DNA of 64,000 nt from an uncultured bacterium (GCA_942636505.2 CALOGB020000221.1:372001-436000), one strand, 5' to 3'. Shown: positions 24,709-36,742, counted from the stretch's first letter. Numbers and translations: made by a program. Notes: generated by a model not told the origin, from the sequence alone.

Positions 24709-26736
24709 TTACTGGTCGAGGAAGCTCCGCATCTTCCGGCTACGCGACGGATGCTTCAGCTTCCGCAGCGCCTTCGCCTCGATCTGGCGGATGCGCTCGC
24801 GGGTGACCGAGAACTGCTGGCCGACTTCCTCGAGCGTGTGATCGGTGTTCATGCCGATGCCGAAGCGCATGCGCAGCACGCGCTCCTCGCGCGGGGTGAG
24901 CGACGCCAGCACGCGCGTGACCGTCTCCTTGAGGTTCGCCTGAATCGCGGCATCCACCGGGATGATCGCGTTCTTGTCCTCGATGAAGTCGCCGAGATGC
25001 GAATCCTCCTCGTCGCCGATCGGCGTTTCGAGGCTGATCGGCTCCTTGGCGATCTTCATCACCTTGCGCACCTTCTCCAGCGGCATGGAGAGGCGCTCGG
25101 CCATCTCCTCCGGGGTCGGCTCGCGGCCCTGCTCGTGGAGGAACTGGCGGCTGGTGCGGACCAGCTTGTTGATCGTCTCGATCATGTGGACCGGGATACG
25201 GATGGTCCGCGCCTGGTCCGCGATCGAGCGGGTGATCGCCTGGCGGATCCACCAGGTCGCATAGGTGCTGAACTTGTAGCCGCGGCGATACTCGAACTTG
25301 TCGACCGCCTTCATCAGGCCGATATTGCCCTCCTGGATGAGATCCAGGAACTGAAGCCCGCGGTTCGTGTATTTCTTGGCGATCGAGATCACCAGCCGCA
25401 GGTTCGCCTCGACCATCTCCTTCTTGGCGATGCGCGCCTCGCGCTCGCCCTTCTGGACCATGTTGACGATCCGGCGGAACTCGGTGAGCGCCATGCCGGT
25501 CTGCTGCGTGATGTCGGCGATCTCGGCGCGGATGCGCTCGACCGCCTCGCCCTCGTTGGCGACGAACGCGGTCCACTTCTTGTCGACCTTGTTGACCGTC
25601 GCCAGCCAGTTCTCGTCGATCTCGTGACCGATATAGCGATCGAGGAAGTCCTTGCGCGGCACCTTGTGGCGCTCGGCGAGGCGCAGCATCTGGCCGCCCA
25701 GCGCGGTCAGGCGACGGTTATAGGCATAGAGCTGATCGACCAGATATTCGATCTTGGCGTTGTGGAACTGGACGCTCTCGACTTCCGCCGTGAGTTCCTC
25801 GCGCAGCTTCTGGTATTTGCGCTCGTCGGCAGCCGAGAAATCGCCGCCGATGCCCATTGCGTCGACACGGCTCTGCTGGATCTTGCTGAACTTCTTGTAG
25901 AGCGCGGTGATGCTGGCGAACCGCTCGAGCGCGATCGGCTTGAGCTGTTCCTCCATCTGCGCGAGGCTGAGGGTGTTGTCCTCCTCCTCGTCGTCCGATG
26001 CGCGCGGGGCACGACGCTCGCCGTCCTCGTCCTCGTCGGCGGACGGCTCTTCGGGCTCGGCCTCTTCCTTGAACGAAGGGCCGGCGTTCTTCTCGCTGAT
26101 CTCGCCGTCGTCGGCTTCGCCGTCCTCCGCCATCGCTTCGGGAGCAGGGTCCTTCGACAGCATCGCGTCGAGATCCATGATCTCGCGCAGCTGCATCGTG
26201 CCCTCGTTCAGCGCGGTCGACCAGTCGATGATCGCGTTGAAGGTGATCGGCGATTCGCAGAGACCTAGGATCATCGTGTCGCGACCCGCCTCGATCCGCT
26301 TGGCGATCGCGATCTCGCCCTCGCGGCTGAGCAGCTCGACCGCGCCCATCTCGCGCAGGTACATGCGGACCGGATCGTCGGTGCGATCGATGGTCTCTTT
26401 CTTCTTCTCGATCGCGGGGCCTGTGTCGGCATCCGCGTCGGCGGCCTCCGGCTCGTCCTCGTCGTCCTTGGCGGGCTCGGTCTCGCCGTCTTCACCAGCT
26501 TCGTCGTTCTCGACGATGTTGATGCCCATCTCGCTCAGCGCGGCGCTGATGTCCTCGATCTGGTCGGACGACATCTCGCCCTGCGGCAGCGCTTCGTTGA
26601 GCTGCTCATAGGTGATGTAGCCGCGCTTCTTGGCGCGCGCGATGACCTTCTTGATCGACGCATCGTTCATGTCGATCAGCGGCGCATCGCCGGTTTCGTT
26701 CGTCTCGGCGGGTTCCGCCATGTTCGCCTTAGCCAT
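24709..26736 (-). CDS. rpoD: RNA polymerase sigma factor RpoD (sigma-70)
   Basis: A 675-residue housekeeping sigma factor. Region 1.1 lies in the first 90 residues (IKKVIARAKKRGYITYEQLN), followed by an acidic linker. Region 1.2 has DDPVRMYLREMGAVELLSR, then a second acidic insert. Region 2 shows AKKYTNRGLQFLDLIQEGNI and GYKFSTYATWWIRQAITRS (-10 recognition); region 4 shows the helix-turn-helix TLEEVGQQFSVTRERIRQIE (-35 recognition). It starts three bases after the dnaG stop, so it is probably translated from the same message. Confidence 0.97.
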   Translation of the reverse strand: MAKANMAEPAETNETGDAPLIDMNDASIKKVIARAKKRGYITYEQLNEALPQGEMSSDQIEDISAALSEMGINIVENDEAGEDGETEPAKDDEDEPEAADADADTGPAIEKKKETIDRTDDPVRMYLREMGAVELLSREGEIAIAKRIEAGRDTMILGLCESPITFNAIIDWSTALNEGTMQLREIMDLDAMLSKDPAPEAMAEDGEADDGEISEKNAGPSFKEEAEPEEPSADEDEDGERRAPRASDDEEEDNTLSLAQMEEQLKPIALERFASITALYKKFSKIQQSRVDAMGIGGDFSAADERKYQKLREELTAEVESVQFHNAKIEYLVDQLYAYNRRLTALGGQMLRLAERHKVPRKDFLDRYIGHEIDENWLATVNKVDKKWTAFVANEGEAVERIRAEIADITQQTGMALTEFRRIVNMVQKGEREARIAKKEMVEANLRLVISIAKKYTNRGLQFLDLIQEGNIGLMKAVDKFEYRRGYKFSTYATWWIRQAITRSIADQARTIRIPVHMIETINKLVRTSRQFLHEQGREPTPEEMAERLSMPLEKVRKVMKIAKEPISLETPIGDEEDSHLGDFIEDKNAIIPVDAAIQANLKETVTRVLASLTPREERVLRMRFGIGMNTDHTLEEVGQQFSVTRERIRQIEAKALRKLKHPSRSRKMRSFLDQ

Positions 26737-26739
26737 TCT

Positions 26740-28554
26740 CTAGCCTACATCCGATTCTTGTTCGTCGCCGCCGCCAAGCAGATATCCACGCTCGTACAAC
26801 GCATGCTTCTGCGCGTAGAGGGCCGATCGCTGTTGGTCGAGCGCCAGATATTCGTTGTCATTCATATGGCCATGTACCTTGGCCGCGACCTTGTCGATTT
26901 CCTGAAGGAGTTCCTGCTCTTCATATATGAACTCAATCAAGCCTCCGAGTGTGCGAACTGCCAGCGCCGGATCGGCATCCCACGGGAAGCGGAGATCGAT
27001 CTGGATGTCTCGACGAGTTTGCGGTTTCAGGTTGCTAGCTCTCAATATGGCTTGGAGAGCGTCATCATCAAGGCCCGGCCGTTGAATGACCGCTTCCACC
27101 ATCGTTTCCCGCCAAGGTAGAAGCTTCTGATCCTCGATGTTGATAAAGCTAATAGGCTCCAGCATCAGTTCTAGAACCGCTGGGTAGCGAGACAGCCCGT
27201 ACAGCCCGGATCGAACATATGACCGCAGCAGATTTTGCTGGCCGTGAGGGCCGGTGTTTACGACAGACTCTCCTATGACGCGGCGTTCTCCACGCTTCCA
27301 GCCGAAGTCCTCGTAAAACAGATCGTTGAGTGCCCGTTTATATTCCGTTTGGACGAAGCTGTTTTCGATCTTGTCAGACAGATCAAGGATGCTCTGGCGA
27401 AGGCCTGCCCGGCCTTCCGGCGTATCCGTCAATGCGCTGTTTTTTTCGGCCTCGTAAATCACTTTTACGAGGGGGCGCGTATGCGACAGGACCTGTTCGA
27501 ATGCGGCTTTTCCGCCAGCCTTGACGACATCGTCCGGGTCCTGCCCGGCTGGTAGAGTTGCGAAGCTTAGGCTTTTGCGCGGCTCCAGCATAGGGAGCGC
27601 TCGTTGAGCTGCTCGCAGAGCAGCCTTTTGGCCTGGCGCATCACCATCGAAACACAGGACTGGCACGTCGACCATTCGCCAGAGGCGTTCGAGCTGCGCT
27701 TCGGTAAGAGCAGTGCCCAATGGAGCAACGGCTTCGTTGATGCCGGCCTGAGCAAGCGCAATGACATCCATGTAGCCTTCGACGACGAGCACCCGATCCG
27801 ATTTGCGGGCGGCAGGTGCGGCGCGGTCAAGATTGTATAGTGTTCGCCCCTTGTCGAAGAGAGGCGTGTCGGGCGAGTTGAGGTATTTAGGCTCGCCAGC
27901 ATCGAGCACGCGGCCGCCGAACGCGATGGTCCTGCCACGAGCATCGCGGATCGGGATCATCAGCCGTCCGCGGAAGCGATCATAGGGCTCTTTACCCTCC
28001 ACGGAAATCAGCATGCCGGACTCGACCAGCATTGGGTCGCCGTAGGTCTTTAGCGCGCTCTTGAGCTTGCCACGGCTATCGGGCGCAAAGCCCATCCCGA
28101 AGTTGCGCGCGGTTTCGGGGGTAATTCCGCGACGGTCGAGTAGGCTGCGCGCGTCGGTGCCTGGTAGACCGTTCAGTTGTTCAGTGAACCAGTCCACGGC
28201 ATCGGACATAAGTTCATGCAGGCCCTTCGCGCGCTCGGCCTTGGCAGCGGACTGGCGGTCCATCGCGGGCATGTCCATCCCGGCGGCTTGGGCAAGCTCC
28301 TTTACCGCATCCATGAAGGGGAGACCGCGCTGGTCGGTCATCCACTTGATTGCGTCGCCGTGCGCCGAGCAACCGAAGCAGTGGTAGAAACCCTTGTCGT
28401 CGTTGACGTAGAAAGACGGGGTCTTCTCGTTATGGAACGGGCAGCAACCCTTATGCTCGCGACCGGCCTTGGTAAGCTTGGTCGTCTTGCCGACGAGCGC
28501 CGACAGCGACGTGCGGGCACGGAGCTCATCGAGGAAGGTGGGCGTGAGCGTCAT
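26740..28554 (-). CDS. dnaG: DNA primase DnaG
   Basis: A 604-residue replication primase. The N-terminal CHC2 zinc finger uses C38, H41, C59 and C62 (CCPFHNEKTPSF ... HCFGC). The TOPRIM core has VLVVEGYMDVIALAQAG and LCFDGDAPGQKA, with metal-binding acidic residues. The C-terminal part is the DnaB-interacting region. The open frame reaches 38 codons further upstream but MTLTPTFLDELRARTS is the family start. The gene, mainly its 3' half, is visibly poorer in GC than rpoD (sampled stretches about 55%), which is odd for a core gene. It heads the dnaG-rpoD operon. Confidence 0.95.
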   Translation of the reverse strand: MTLTPTFLDELRARTSLSALVGKTTKLTKAGREHKGCCPFHNEKTPSFYVNDDKGFYHCFGCSAHGDAIKWMTDQRGLPFMDAVKELAQAAGMDMPAMDRQSAAKAERAKGLHELMSDAVDWFTEQLNGLPGTDARSLLDRRGITPETARNFGMGFAPDSRGKLKSALKTYGDPMLVESGMLISVEGKEPYDRFRGRLMIPIRDARGRTIAFGGRVLDAGEPKYLNSPDTPLFDKGRTLYNLDRAAPAARKSDRVLVVEGYMDVIALAQAGINEAVAPLGTALTEAQLERLWRMVDVPVLCFDGDAPGQKAALRAAQRALPMLEPRKSLSFATLPAGQDPDDVVKAGGKAAFEQVLSHTRPLVKVIYEAEKNSALTDTPEGRAGLRQSILDLSDKIENSFVQTEYKRALNDLFYEDFGWKRGERRVIGESVVNTGPHGQQNLLRSYVRSGLYGLSRYPAVLELMLEPISFINIEDQKLLPWRETMVEAVIQRPGLDDDALQAILRASNLKPQTRRDIQIDLRFPWDADPALAVRTLGGLIEFIYEEQELLQEIDKVAAKVHGHMNDNEYLALDQQRSALYAQKHALYERGYLLGGGDEQESDVG

Positions 28555-28668
28555 GGCATAATTATAAGGTCGCCATACTCCCGAATGTAGGGGGAGGGAA
28601 GTCGGGCTGTCGTATCTAACCAATTTGTCCGGTTCGCTCCCCTGTGGCGGGCAACGTCGGGAGGGCAA

Positions 28669-29076
28669 CTATCTACTCCCCCGCCCGCTTGCGGGAGGGG
28701 GTTGGGGGGTGGGCACGCGCTCGGTTCCGCTCGCAGCGCTCAGAATGGTCTCTAATACGCCGGCCATGTTCGAGGTCAGATCGTTGTTCCAGAAGCGGAT
28801 GACGCGGTAGCCAGCGGCTTCGAGCTGCTTGGTGCGGGCGTCGTCATGAGGTTGGCCTTCGACATGCTGGCTGCCGTCGAGCTCGACGATCAGCTTGTGC
28901 GAGCGGCATACGAAGTCTGCGAAATATCCGGCGATTGGCATCTGGCGGCTGAACTTCAGTCCCTTCAACCTGGAGCCTTTCAGCTGATGCCACAGCATCT
29001 GCTCGGCGTTCGTCGCGTCGTTGCGGAGGTCTCGCGCCCTTTCGGTTGGTCGGTCCAGACGATGGCGCGGGCCCAC
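28669..29076 (-). CDS. DUF559 (endonuclease-like) domain protein
   Basis: A protein of about 135 residues with the DUF559 fold, a small relative of Vsr/type II restriction nucleases: DFVCRSHKLIVELDGSQHVE contains the acidic centre, followed by RTKQLEAAGYRVIRFWNNDL. Its cellular role is unknown. The start is chosen at GTG 29076 (MGPRHRLDRPTERARDLRND), because the frame upstream is only palindrome. Both gene ends fall in, or against, copies of the CCCGCTTGCGGG palindrome, so the last 13 or so residues (PTPQPPPASGRGSR) are translated repeat. It sits between the YqeY-like gene and dnaG, breaking an otherwise core neighbourhood. Confidence 0.75.
   Translation of the reverse strand: MGPRHRLDRPTERARDLRNDATNAEQMLWHQLKGSRLKGLKFSRQMPIAGYFADFVCRSHKLIVELDGSQHVEGQPHDDARTKQLEAAGYRVIRFWNNDLTSNMAGVLETILSAASGTERVPTPQPPPASGRGSR
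28676..28712. repeat. CCCGCTTGCGGG palindrome at 3' end of the DUF559 gene
   Basis: CCCGCTTGCGGGAGGGGG followed by TTGGGGGGTGGG. The stop codon end of the DUF559 frame lies inside it. Confidence 0.75.
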
Positions 29077-29084
29077 CCCTCGGT

Positions 29085-29106
29085 CCCCTCCCGCTTGCGG
29101 GAGGGG
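29085..29106. repeat. CCCGCTTGCGGG palindrome at 5' end of the DUF559 gene
   Basis: Perfect palindromic hairpin, CCCTCCCGCTTGCGGGAGGG core, in the 57-base gap between the DUF559 and YqeY-like genes. Confidence 0.8.
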
Positions 29107-29133
29107 AGGAAGAAGGGGGCCGCCCTTATCCAT

Positions 29134-29586
29134 TTACGACAGCGCCGCCTTTACCAGGCCGCTCGCCTTGCTCATGTCCAGCTCGCTGGCGTGGCGTGCT
29201 TTCAGTTCCGCCATCACGCGGCCCATGTCCTTCATGCCGGTCGCGCCGAGTTCCGCCTTGATCGCCTCGATCGCCGCCGATGTTTCCGCCTCGCTCATCT
29301 GCTGGGGCAGGAAGCGTTCGATCACCGCGACCTCCGCTGTCTCCGCATCGGCGAGTTCCTGGCGACCGCCCTTCGAGAACATCTCGATCGACTCGCGGCG
29401 CTGCTTGACCATCTTCTGGAGGACTTCGACCACCAGCGCGTCGTCGCTCTCGGGGGCCTTCCCGGTCCGCGCCTCGATGTCGCGGTTCTTGATCGCGGCC
29501 TGGATCAACGAGATAGCGTTGCGGCTCTGCTTGTCGCCGGCCTTCATGGCGGTCAGCTGCGCAGCCTTGATGTCGTCGCGAATCAT
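29134..29586 (-). CDS. GatB/YqeY domain-containing protein
   Basis: A 150-residue cytosolic protein of the YqeY family, related to the tail domain of the GatB amidotransferase subunit. Visible hallmarks are AMKAGDKQSRNAISLIQAAI, KMVKQRRESIEMFSKGGR, ERFLPQQMSE and GMKDMGRVMAELKARH. The family probably binds tRNA or assists amidation but its role is not settled. The ATG at 29586 gives the standard length; upstream codons are not protein-like. It is divergent from carA, an arrangement common in sphingomonads. Confidence 0.9.
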   Translation of the reverse strand: MIRDDIKAAQLTAMKAGDKQSRNAISLIQAAIKNRDIEARTGKAPESDDALVVEVLQKMVKQRRESIEMFSKGGRQELADAETAEVAVIERFLPQQMSEAETSAAIEAIKAELGATGMKDMGRVMAELKARHASELDMSKASGLVKAALS

Positions 29587-29726
29587 GTACTGGTCTTTCA
29601 GGCGGTTCGGGATAGCCCGACGGGATAGCGCGTCCGCCGTCCGTTTAACAGATTGACGCTGCGGCACGCCGGCCTTAGCGGACACCACTTAGCGACATCG
29701 TCAACGTAAAGAGAGTGCCCAGCCTG

Positions 29727-31055
29727 ATGGCCGACGCCCAGCCTATAGCCATGCCTGCCGGTGCAACAGGCGTCCTCGTCCTCGCCAATGGCGACGTGAT
29801 CTGGGGTCGCGGGTTCGGCGCAGAGGGCAGTGCGGTCGGCGAAGTGTGCTTCCACACGGCGATGACCGGCTATCAGGAGGTGCTGACCGACCCGTCCTTC
29901 GCCGGACAGATGATCTGCTTCACCTTCCCGCACATCGGCAATGTCGGCGCGAACCCCGACGACGTCGAGGCGGACGACCCGCACGCGCTCGGCATCATCG
30001 TCCGCGAGGACGTGACGCAGCCGTCGAGCTTCCGCGCGGTCGAGGGGCTGGATGGCTGGATGAAGCGGCATGCGCGGATCGGTCTGTCGGGGGTCGACAC
30101 GCGTGCGCTGACGCGGCGGATCCGGGTCGCGGGCGCGCCTAATGGCGTGATCGCGCATTCGGCTAGCGGCGAGTTCGACGTGGCCGCGCTGCTGGCGATG
30201 GCGCGCGCGTGGCCGGGGCTTGAGGGCATGGACCTCGCCAAGGACGTGTCCACGAGCATGCATTATGGCTGGGGTGAGGATGCGCCTGGCGGTGTCTGGA
30301 AGCTGGGCTTCGGCTATTCTTCTTCCCCCCTCCCGCAAGCGGGAGGGGCCGGGGGTGGGCTCCCGGCTTCCTGGACAGACGACGGTGCGGTTGAGCCTTC
30401 TTCCACCGTCCCCCCAACAGGTGAGCGCGCGCCCACCCCCTACCCCCTCCCGCAAGCGGGTGGGGGGGGCTCAAGTGAAGCTCGCCCCCACGTCGTCGCG
30501 ATCGATTATGGCTCGAAGCGCAACATCTTCCGCAACCTCGTCGAGGCAGGCGCCAAGGTTTCCGTCGTCTCCGCCACCGCCAGCTTCGACGACGTCATGG
30601 CGCTCGCCCCCGACGGCATCTTCCTGTCGAACGGCCCCGGCGACCCCGCTGCGACCGCCGACTACGCGGTGCCGGTGATCCGCCAGCTGCTGGAGACGGG
30701 CAAGCCGCTGTTCGGCATCTGCCTCGGCCACCAGTTGCTCGGCCTCGCGGTCGGCGCGACCACGACCAAGATGTTCCAGGGCCACCGCGGCGCCAACCAC
30801 CCGGTCAAGCGCCTGTCCGACGGCGCGGTCGAGATCACCAGCATGAACCACGGTTTCGCGGTTGAGCGCGACAGCCTGCCGGCGAACGTCCGCGAGACTC
30901 ATGTGTCGCTGTTCGATGGGTCGAATGCGGGGCTGGAACTGACCGACCGGAACGCGTTCAGCGTGCAGTATCATCCCGAAGCGAGCCCGGGGCCGCAGGA
31001 TAGCCTGTATCTGTTCGAGAAGTTCGTAGGATCACTTGGCGATGCAAGTGCCTGA
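29727..31055 (+). CDS. carA: Carbamoyl-phosphate synthase small subunit with repeat-derived insert
   Basis: A 442-residue glutaminase subunit that delivers ammonia to CarB for arginine and pyrimidine synthesis. The N-terminal CPSase domain (about 1-195) and class I glutaminase domain (about 253-440) are intact: C332 in FGICLGHQ, H416 and E418 in YHPEASPGP. The linker between them holds an extra stretch of about 50 residues (about 198-252), rich in Pro/Gly/Ser, with PLPQAGG at both ends. It is encoded by two palindromic repeats (30327-30470) read in frame. E. coli CarA is 382 residues. An in-frame GTG at 29715 is an alternative start. Confidence 0.94.
   Translation: MADAQPIAMPAGATGVLVLANGDVIWGRGFGAEGSAVGEVCFHTAMTGYQEVLTDPSFAGQMICFTFPHIGNVGANPDDVEADDPHALGIIVREDVTQPSSFRAVEGLDGWMKRHARIGLSGVDTRALTRRIRVAGAPNGVIAHSASGEFDVAALLAMARAWPGLEGMDLAKDVSTSMHYGWGEDAPGGVWKLGFGYSSSPLPQAGGAGGGLPASWTDDGAVEPSSTVPPTGERAPTPYPLPQAGGGGSSEARPHVVAIDYGSKRNIFRNLVEAGAKVSVVSATASFDDVMALAPDGIFLSNGPGDPAATADYAVPVIRQLLETGKPLFGICLGHQLLGLAVGATTTKMFQGHRGANHPVKRLSDGAVEITSMNHGFAVERDSLPANVRETHVSLFDGSNAGLELTDRNAFSVQYHPEASPGPQDSLYLFEKFVGSLGDASA
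30327..30470. repeat. Palindromic repeat pair inside carA
   Basis: The hairpin CCCTCCCGCAAGCGGGAGGG at about 30328-30347, and a second, CCCTCCCGCAAGCGGGTGGG, near 30446-30465. They flank about 100 bases of spacer. This is the same element that elsewhere lies between genes. The reading frame is kept open through all of it. Confidence 0.85.
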
Positions 31056-31403
31056 TAGTCGCGACTACCTAACGTTCCGTGACCAGCTATTGGTTGCGCT
31101 TGCGGATATCCAGGAACCTCCCGGCTTGGGTGCGTATAACTTGGAAGTGGTCGCGAAAAACGCCCATCTTGGTGGAGCCGCAACATGGTTCGCAACAGTT
31201 GCATCCGACTACCAATCCCGCGGCTTTGGCAAAGACCAAGGAACAGGTGGCTTTTTAATTAACGGCGCTGGGCTTGCCGAAGCGACGCGACTGCGTCGTT
31301 TAAACCAGCCTAAAACGCTTCCTCAGCGCATTCGAGAAGTGCCGCGCAGCGATTGGATCGCTCTCGGTGCATTTGTGACATCTCTAGTAGCACTGTTCAA
31401 ATA

Positions 31404-31404
<1 letters not shown>
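31042..31404 (+). CDS. Small hypothetical protein with C-terminal membrane anchor
   Basis: A 120-residue protein that I do not recognise. Residues about 20-85 are mixed, with GAYNLEVVAKNAHLGGAATW and GFLINGAGLAEATRLRR, possibly a small winged-helix-like domain. The last 17 residues (WIALGAFVTSLVALFK) form one probable transmembrane helix, so the bulk would face the cytosol. It overlaps the carA end by 14 bases and the carB start by one base (TAATG), so it is translated within the car operon. It is poorer in GC than carA and carB (about 52% in a sampled stretch), suggesting later insertion. AGGATC lies nine bases before the ATG. Confidence 0.7.
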
Positions 31405-34736
<3,332 letters not shown>

Positions 34737-34811
34737 TCCCGACATGAGAATGATGTGTGGGCGGGGCTGGTACAGGGCCCCGCGCGGGGAAATGGATTTG
34801 GGGACGAGATG

Positions 34812-35288
34812 ATGGCGACCGTCGAAAAGATGCCGATGCTGCAGGAAGGCTATGAGACGCTGAGCGCGGATCTGAAGCGCCTGAAAGCCGAACGTCCGAC
34901 GATCGTCGACGCGATCGAAGAGGCGCGCGCGCACGGCGACCTGAGCGAGAACGCGGAATATCATGCCGCAAAGGAGCGTCAGGGCCAGGTCGAGGCATCG
35001 ATTTCGGACATCGAGGACAAGCTGTCGCGCGCGCAGATCATCGATCCGAAGGACCTGTCGGGCGACAAGGTCGTGTTCGGCGCGACGGTGACGTTGCTCG
35101 ACGAGAACGACAAGCCGGTGAAGTATCAGATCGTCGGCCAGACCGAGGCTAACGCGAAGACGGGGCGGATCTCGTATAATTCGCCGCTGGGTCGCGGGCT
35201 GATCGGGCGCAAGCTCGACGAAGAGGTCGAGGTCACGGTGCCGGCCGGCGAGCGCTATTACGTCGTCTCCAAGATCGAGTTCATCTGA
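34812..35288 (+). CDS. greA: Transcription elongation factor GreA
   Basis: A 158-residue factor that rescues backtracked RNA polymerase by stimulating transcript cleavage. The N-terminal coiled coil has MLQEGYETLSADLKRLKAER and the tip EEARAHGDLSENAEYHAAKE, with its conserved acidic pair. The C-terminal FKBP-like domain has RISYNSPLGRGLIGRKLDEE. Two adjacent ATGs (34809, 34812) follow GGGACGAG; the second matches the standard length. It lies 75 bases after carB and is followed six bases later by a rhomboid gene. Confidence 0.95.
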   Translation: MATVEKMPMLQEGYETLSADLKRLKAERPTIVDAIEEARAHGDLSENAEYHAAKERQGQVEASISDIEDKLSRAQIIDPKDLSGDKVVFGATVTLLDENDKPVKYQIVGQTEANAKTGRISYNSPLGRGLIGRKLDEEVEVTVPAGERYYVVSKIEFI

Positions 35289-35293
35289 GCCTT

Positions 35294-35944
35294 ATGCAAT
35301 TCTTCGAGATGCGGGCGACGGCGATCATCACGATCGTGACGGTCATCGTCTCGGGATTTCTGATGCTGAGCGGATCGCTTGGATACTGGGCGGTGAACGC
35401 CGGGTTTATTCCGTTGCGGATGACCGATCTCGGTATCCCTAGCGAGCATATGTTCGTTGTGCCTGCCTGGGCGACGCCGCTGACTGCGACGTTGATACAC
35501 GGCGGTTGGGCGCACATCGCGCTGAACCTCGTGATGCTGGTGTATTGCGGGCAGTTCGTTGAGAAGGCGCTGGGGACGGTCGGGTTGGTCGTGCTGTACG
35601 TGCTGGGCGCGTATGCGGCTGCTGCTGGGCATTGGGCGTTCGGGCCTGAGTCTACCGCGCCGATGATTGGCGCCAGCGGTGCGATTTCGGCGATCGTTGG
35701 GGCTTATGCGTTACTGTATGGCGAGCGGCGGGCTCAGGCGATCGGGCCGGTGCCGGCTGGGGTCGTGCATGTGGTGTGGCTGGCTGCGGCGTGGATTGGG
35801 ATCCAGTTGCTGATGGGGCTGGCCGGGTTTGGGGCTTCGGTTGGGGCTGGCGGGCCGATTGCTATTGGCGCGCATATCGGTGGGTTCTTGGCGGGGCTGG
35901 TGCTGGCTCGGCCTTTGTTGCTTTGGCATTACCGAGCGGCTTGA
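35294..35944 (+). CDS. Rhomboid family intramembrane serine protease
   Basis: A 216-residue polytopic membrane protein with about six hydrophobic segments. HGGWAHIALNLVML (helix 2), the catalytic serine in GASGAISAIVGAYALLYGE (helix 4) and the catalytic histidine in HIGGFLAGLVLARP (helix 6) are all present, so it should be an active intramembrane protease. The substrate is unknown. It starts six bases after the greA stop, so it is likely co-transcribed with greA. The 3' half uses unusually G-rich codons. Confidence 0.88.
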   Translation: MQFFEMRATAIITIVTVIVSGFLMLSGSLGYWAVNAGFIPLRMTDLGIPSEHMFVVPAWATPLTATLIHGGWAHIALNLVMLVYCGQFVEKALGTVGLVVLYVLGAYAAAAGHWAFGPESTAPMIGASGAISAIVGAYALLYGERRAQAIGPVPAGVVHVVWLAAAWIGIQLLMGLAGFGASVGAGGPIAIGAHIGGFLAGLVLARPLLLWHYRAA

Positions 35945-36000
35945 GCACCTAGCTCGCAACTAACCCCACTTCGTTCCACTCCACGCTGATGTAAACCCAC

Positions 36001-36136
36001 ACCGTTCGTCCTGAGTAGCTGTTGAGCTTGTCGAAGCGGCGTATCGAAGGATGGGTTGGTGTGCGGGGCCTGTGCTTCGATACGAACCCTCGATACGCTC
36101 CTTGCGACGCTACTCGGTCTCTACTCAGCACGAACG
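36001..36136. repeat. Inverted repeat, CGTTCGTCCTGAG family
   Basis: Begins CGTTCGTCCTGAGTAGC and ends with GTGCTGAGTAG-like sequence in inverted, imperfect form, with TATCGAAGG/CTTCGATAC pairing inside. Confidence 0.6.
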
Positions 36137-36324
36137 GGGGGCGGGGGGCGGGGGGTGCTGCCTCGGCCGCGATCTGACGAGACCCACGAGACCTAGCGGC
36201 CATAGTTCTGCTTGGCGTGCCCTCACCCATCGCCGCCTTGGGCGTCTCTCCCTCTCCCGAACGGGAGAGGGGCAGGAGGCCACGGCTTTGTGCGAAATTG
36301 ACGGTCAGTCGAGCCTTCTTAAAA

Positions 36325-36421
36325 CCGTCATCCCCGTGCAGGCGGGGATCCATATGCTATGTCGCCGCGATCAAGTCGCTACGTCAGCCAGTATGGGTTC
36401 CCGCCTTCGCGGGAATGACGG
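36325..36421. repeat. Inverted repeat CCGTCATCCCCG...GGGAATGACGG
   Basis: Outer arms of 12-20 bases with inner GGCGGGGATCC/GGGTTCCCGCC pairing. It lies just past the DUF4170 stop. Confidence 0.7.
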
Positions 36422-36433
36422 CTCCGGAGTAGT

Positions 36434-36661
36434 TCAGGCTACGGTCGCGCCCAGGTTCGGCTCCAGCATCCGGTGGAGGTGCACGACCACGAACTTCATC
36501 TCGGCGTCATCGACGGTACGCTGCGCCGCAGCACGCCAGGCCTTCTCGGCGCTGGCGTAGTCGGGGAATACGCCGACGAATTCGATCTTGCTCAGATCGT
36601 TGAAATCCAGGGTGCGCGGGTCGCTGACGCGGCCGCCGAATACGAGGTGGAGCTTGCTCAT
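36434..36661 (-). CDS. DUF4170 family protein
   Basis: A 75-residue protein of a small family widespread in alphaproteobacteria: LHLVFGGRVSDPRTLDFND, IEFVGVFPDYASAEKAWRAA and KFVVVHLHRML. The family is of unknown function, probably a compact alpha/beta cytosolic protein. Its start is an ATG and it is monocistronic. Confidence 0.85.
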   Translation of the reverse strand: MSKLHLVFGGRVSDPRTLDFNDLSKIEFVGVFPDYASAEKAWRAAAQRTVDDAEMKFVVVHLHRMLEPNLGATVA

Positions 36662-36742
36662 GCGCTTGCTTTCCTAGGGAGGGGGTTGCCGCCTCCCTAG
36701 CGTGTTCGACCCGCGGTTTGAACCCTTAGACGCCCTATCTTC

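Larger units (their letters stand above)
35945..36433. other. Repeat-filled convergent gap
   Basis: A 489-base gap between the convergent rhomboid and DUF4170 genes, occupied almost entirely by palindromes (36001-36136, the CTCTCCCGAACGGGAGAG hairpin near 36253-36272, and 36325-36421). No gene is seen. Confidence 0.7.

Noticed and set aside
24631..26268. 545-codon open frame opposite rpoD
   Set aside because: Mirror of rpoD codon structure; strongly Arg/Leu/Asp-biased with no domain. rpoD itself is unquestionable.
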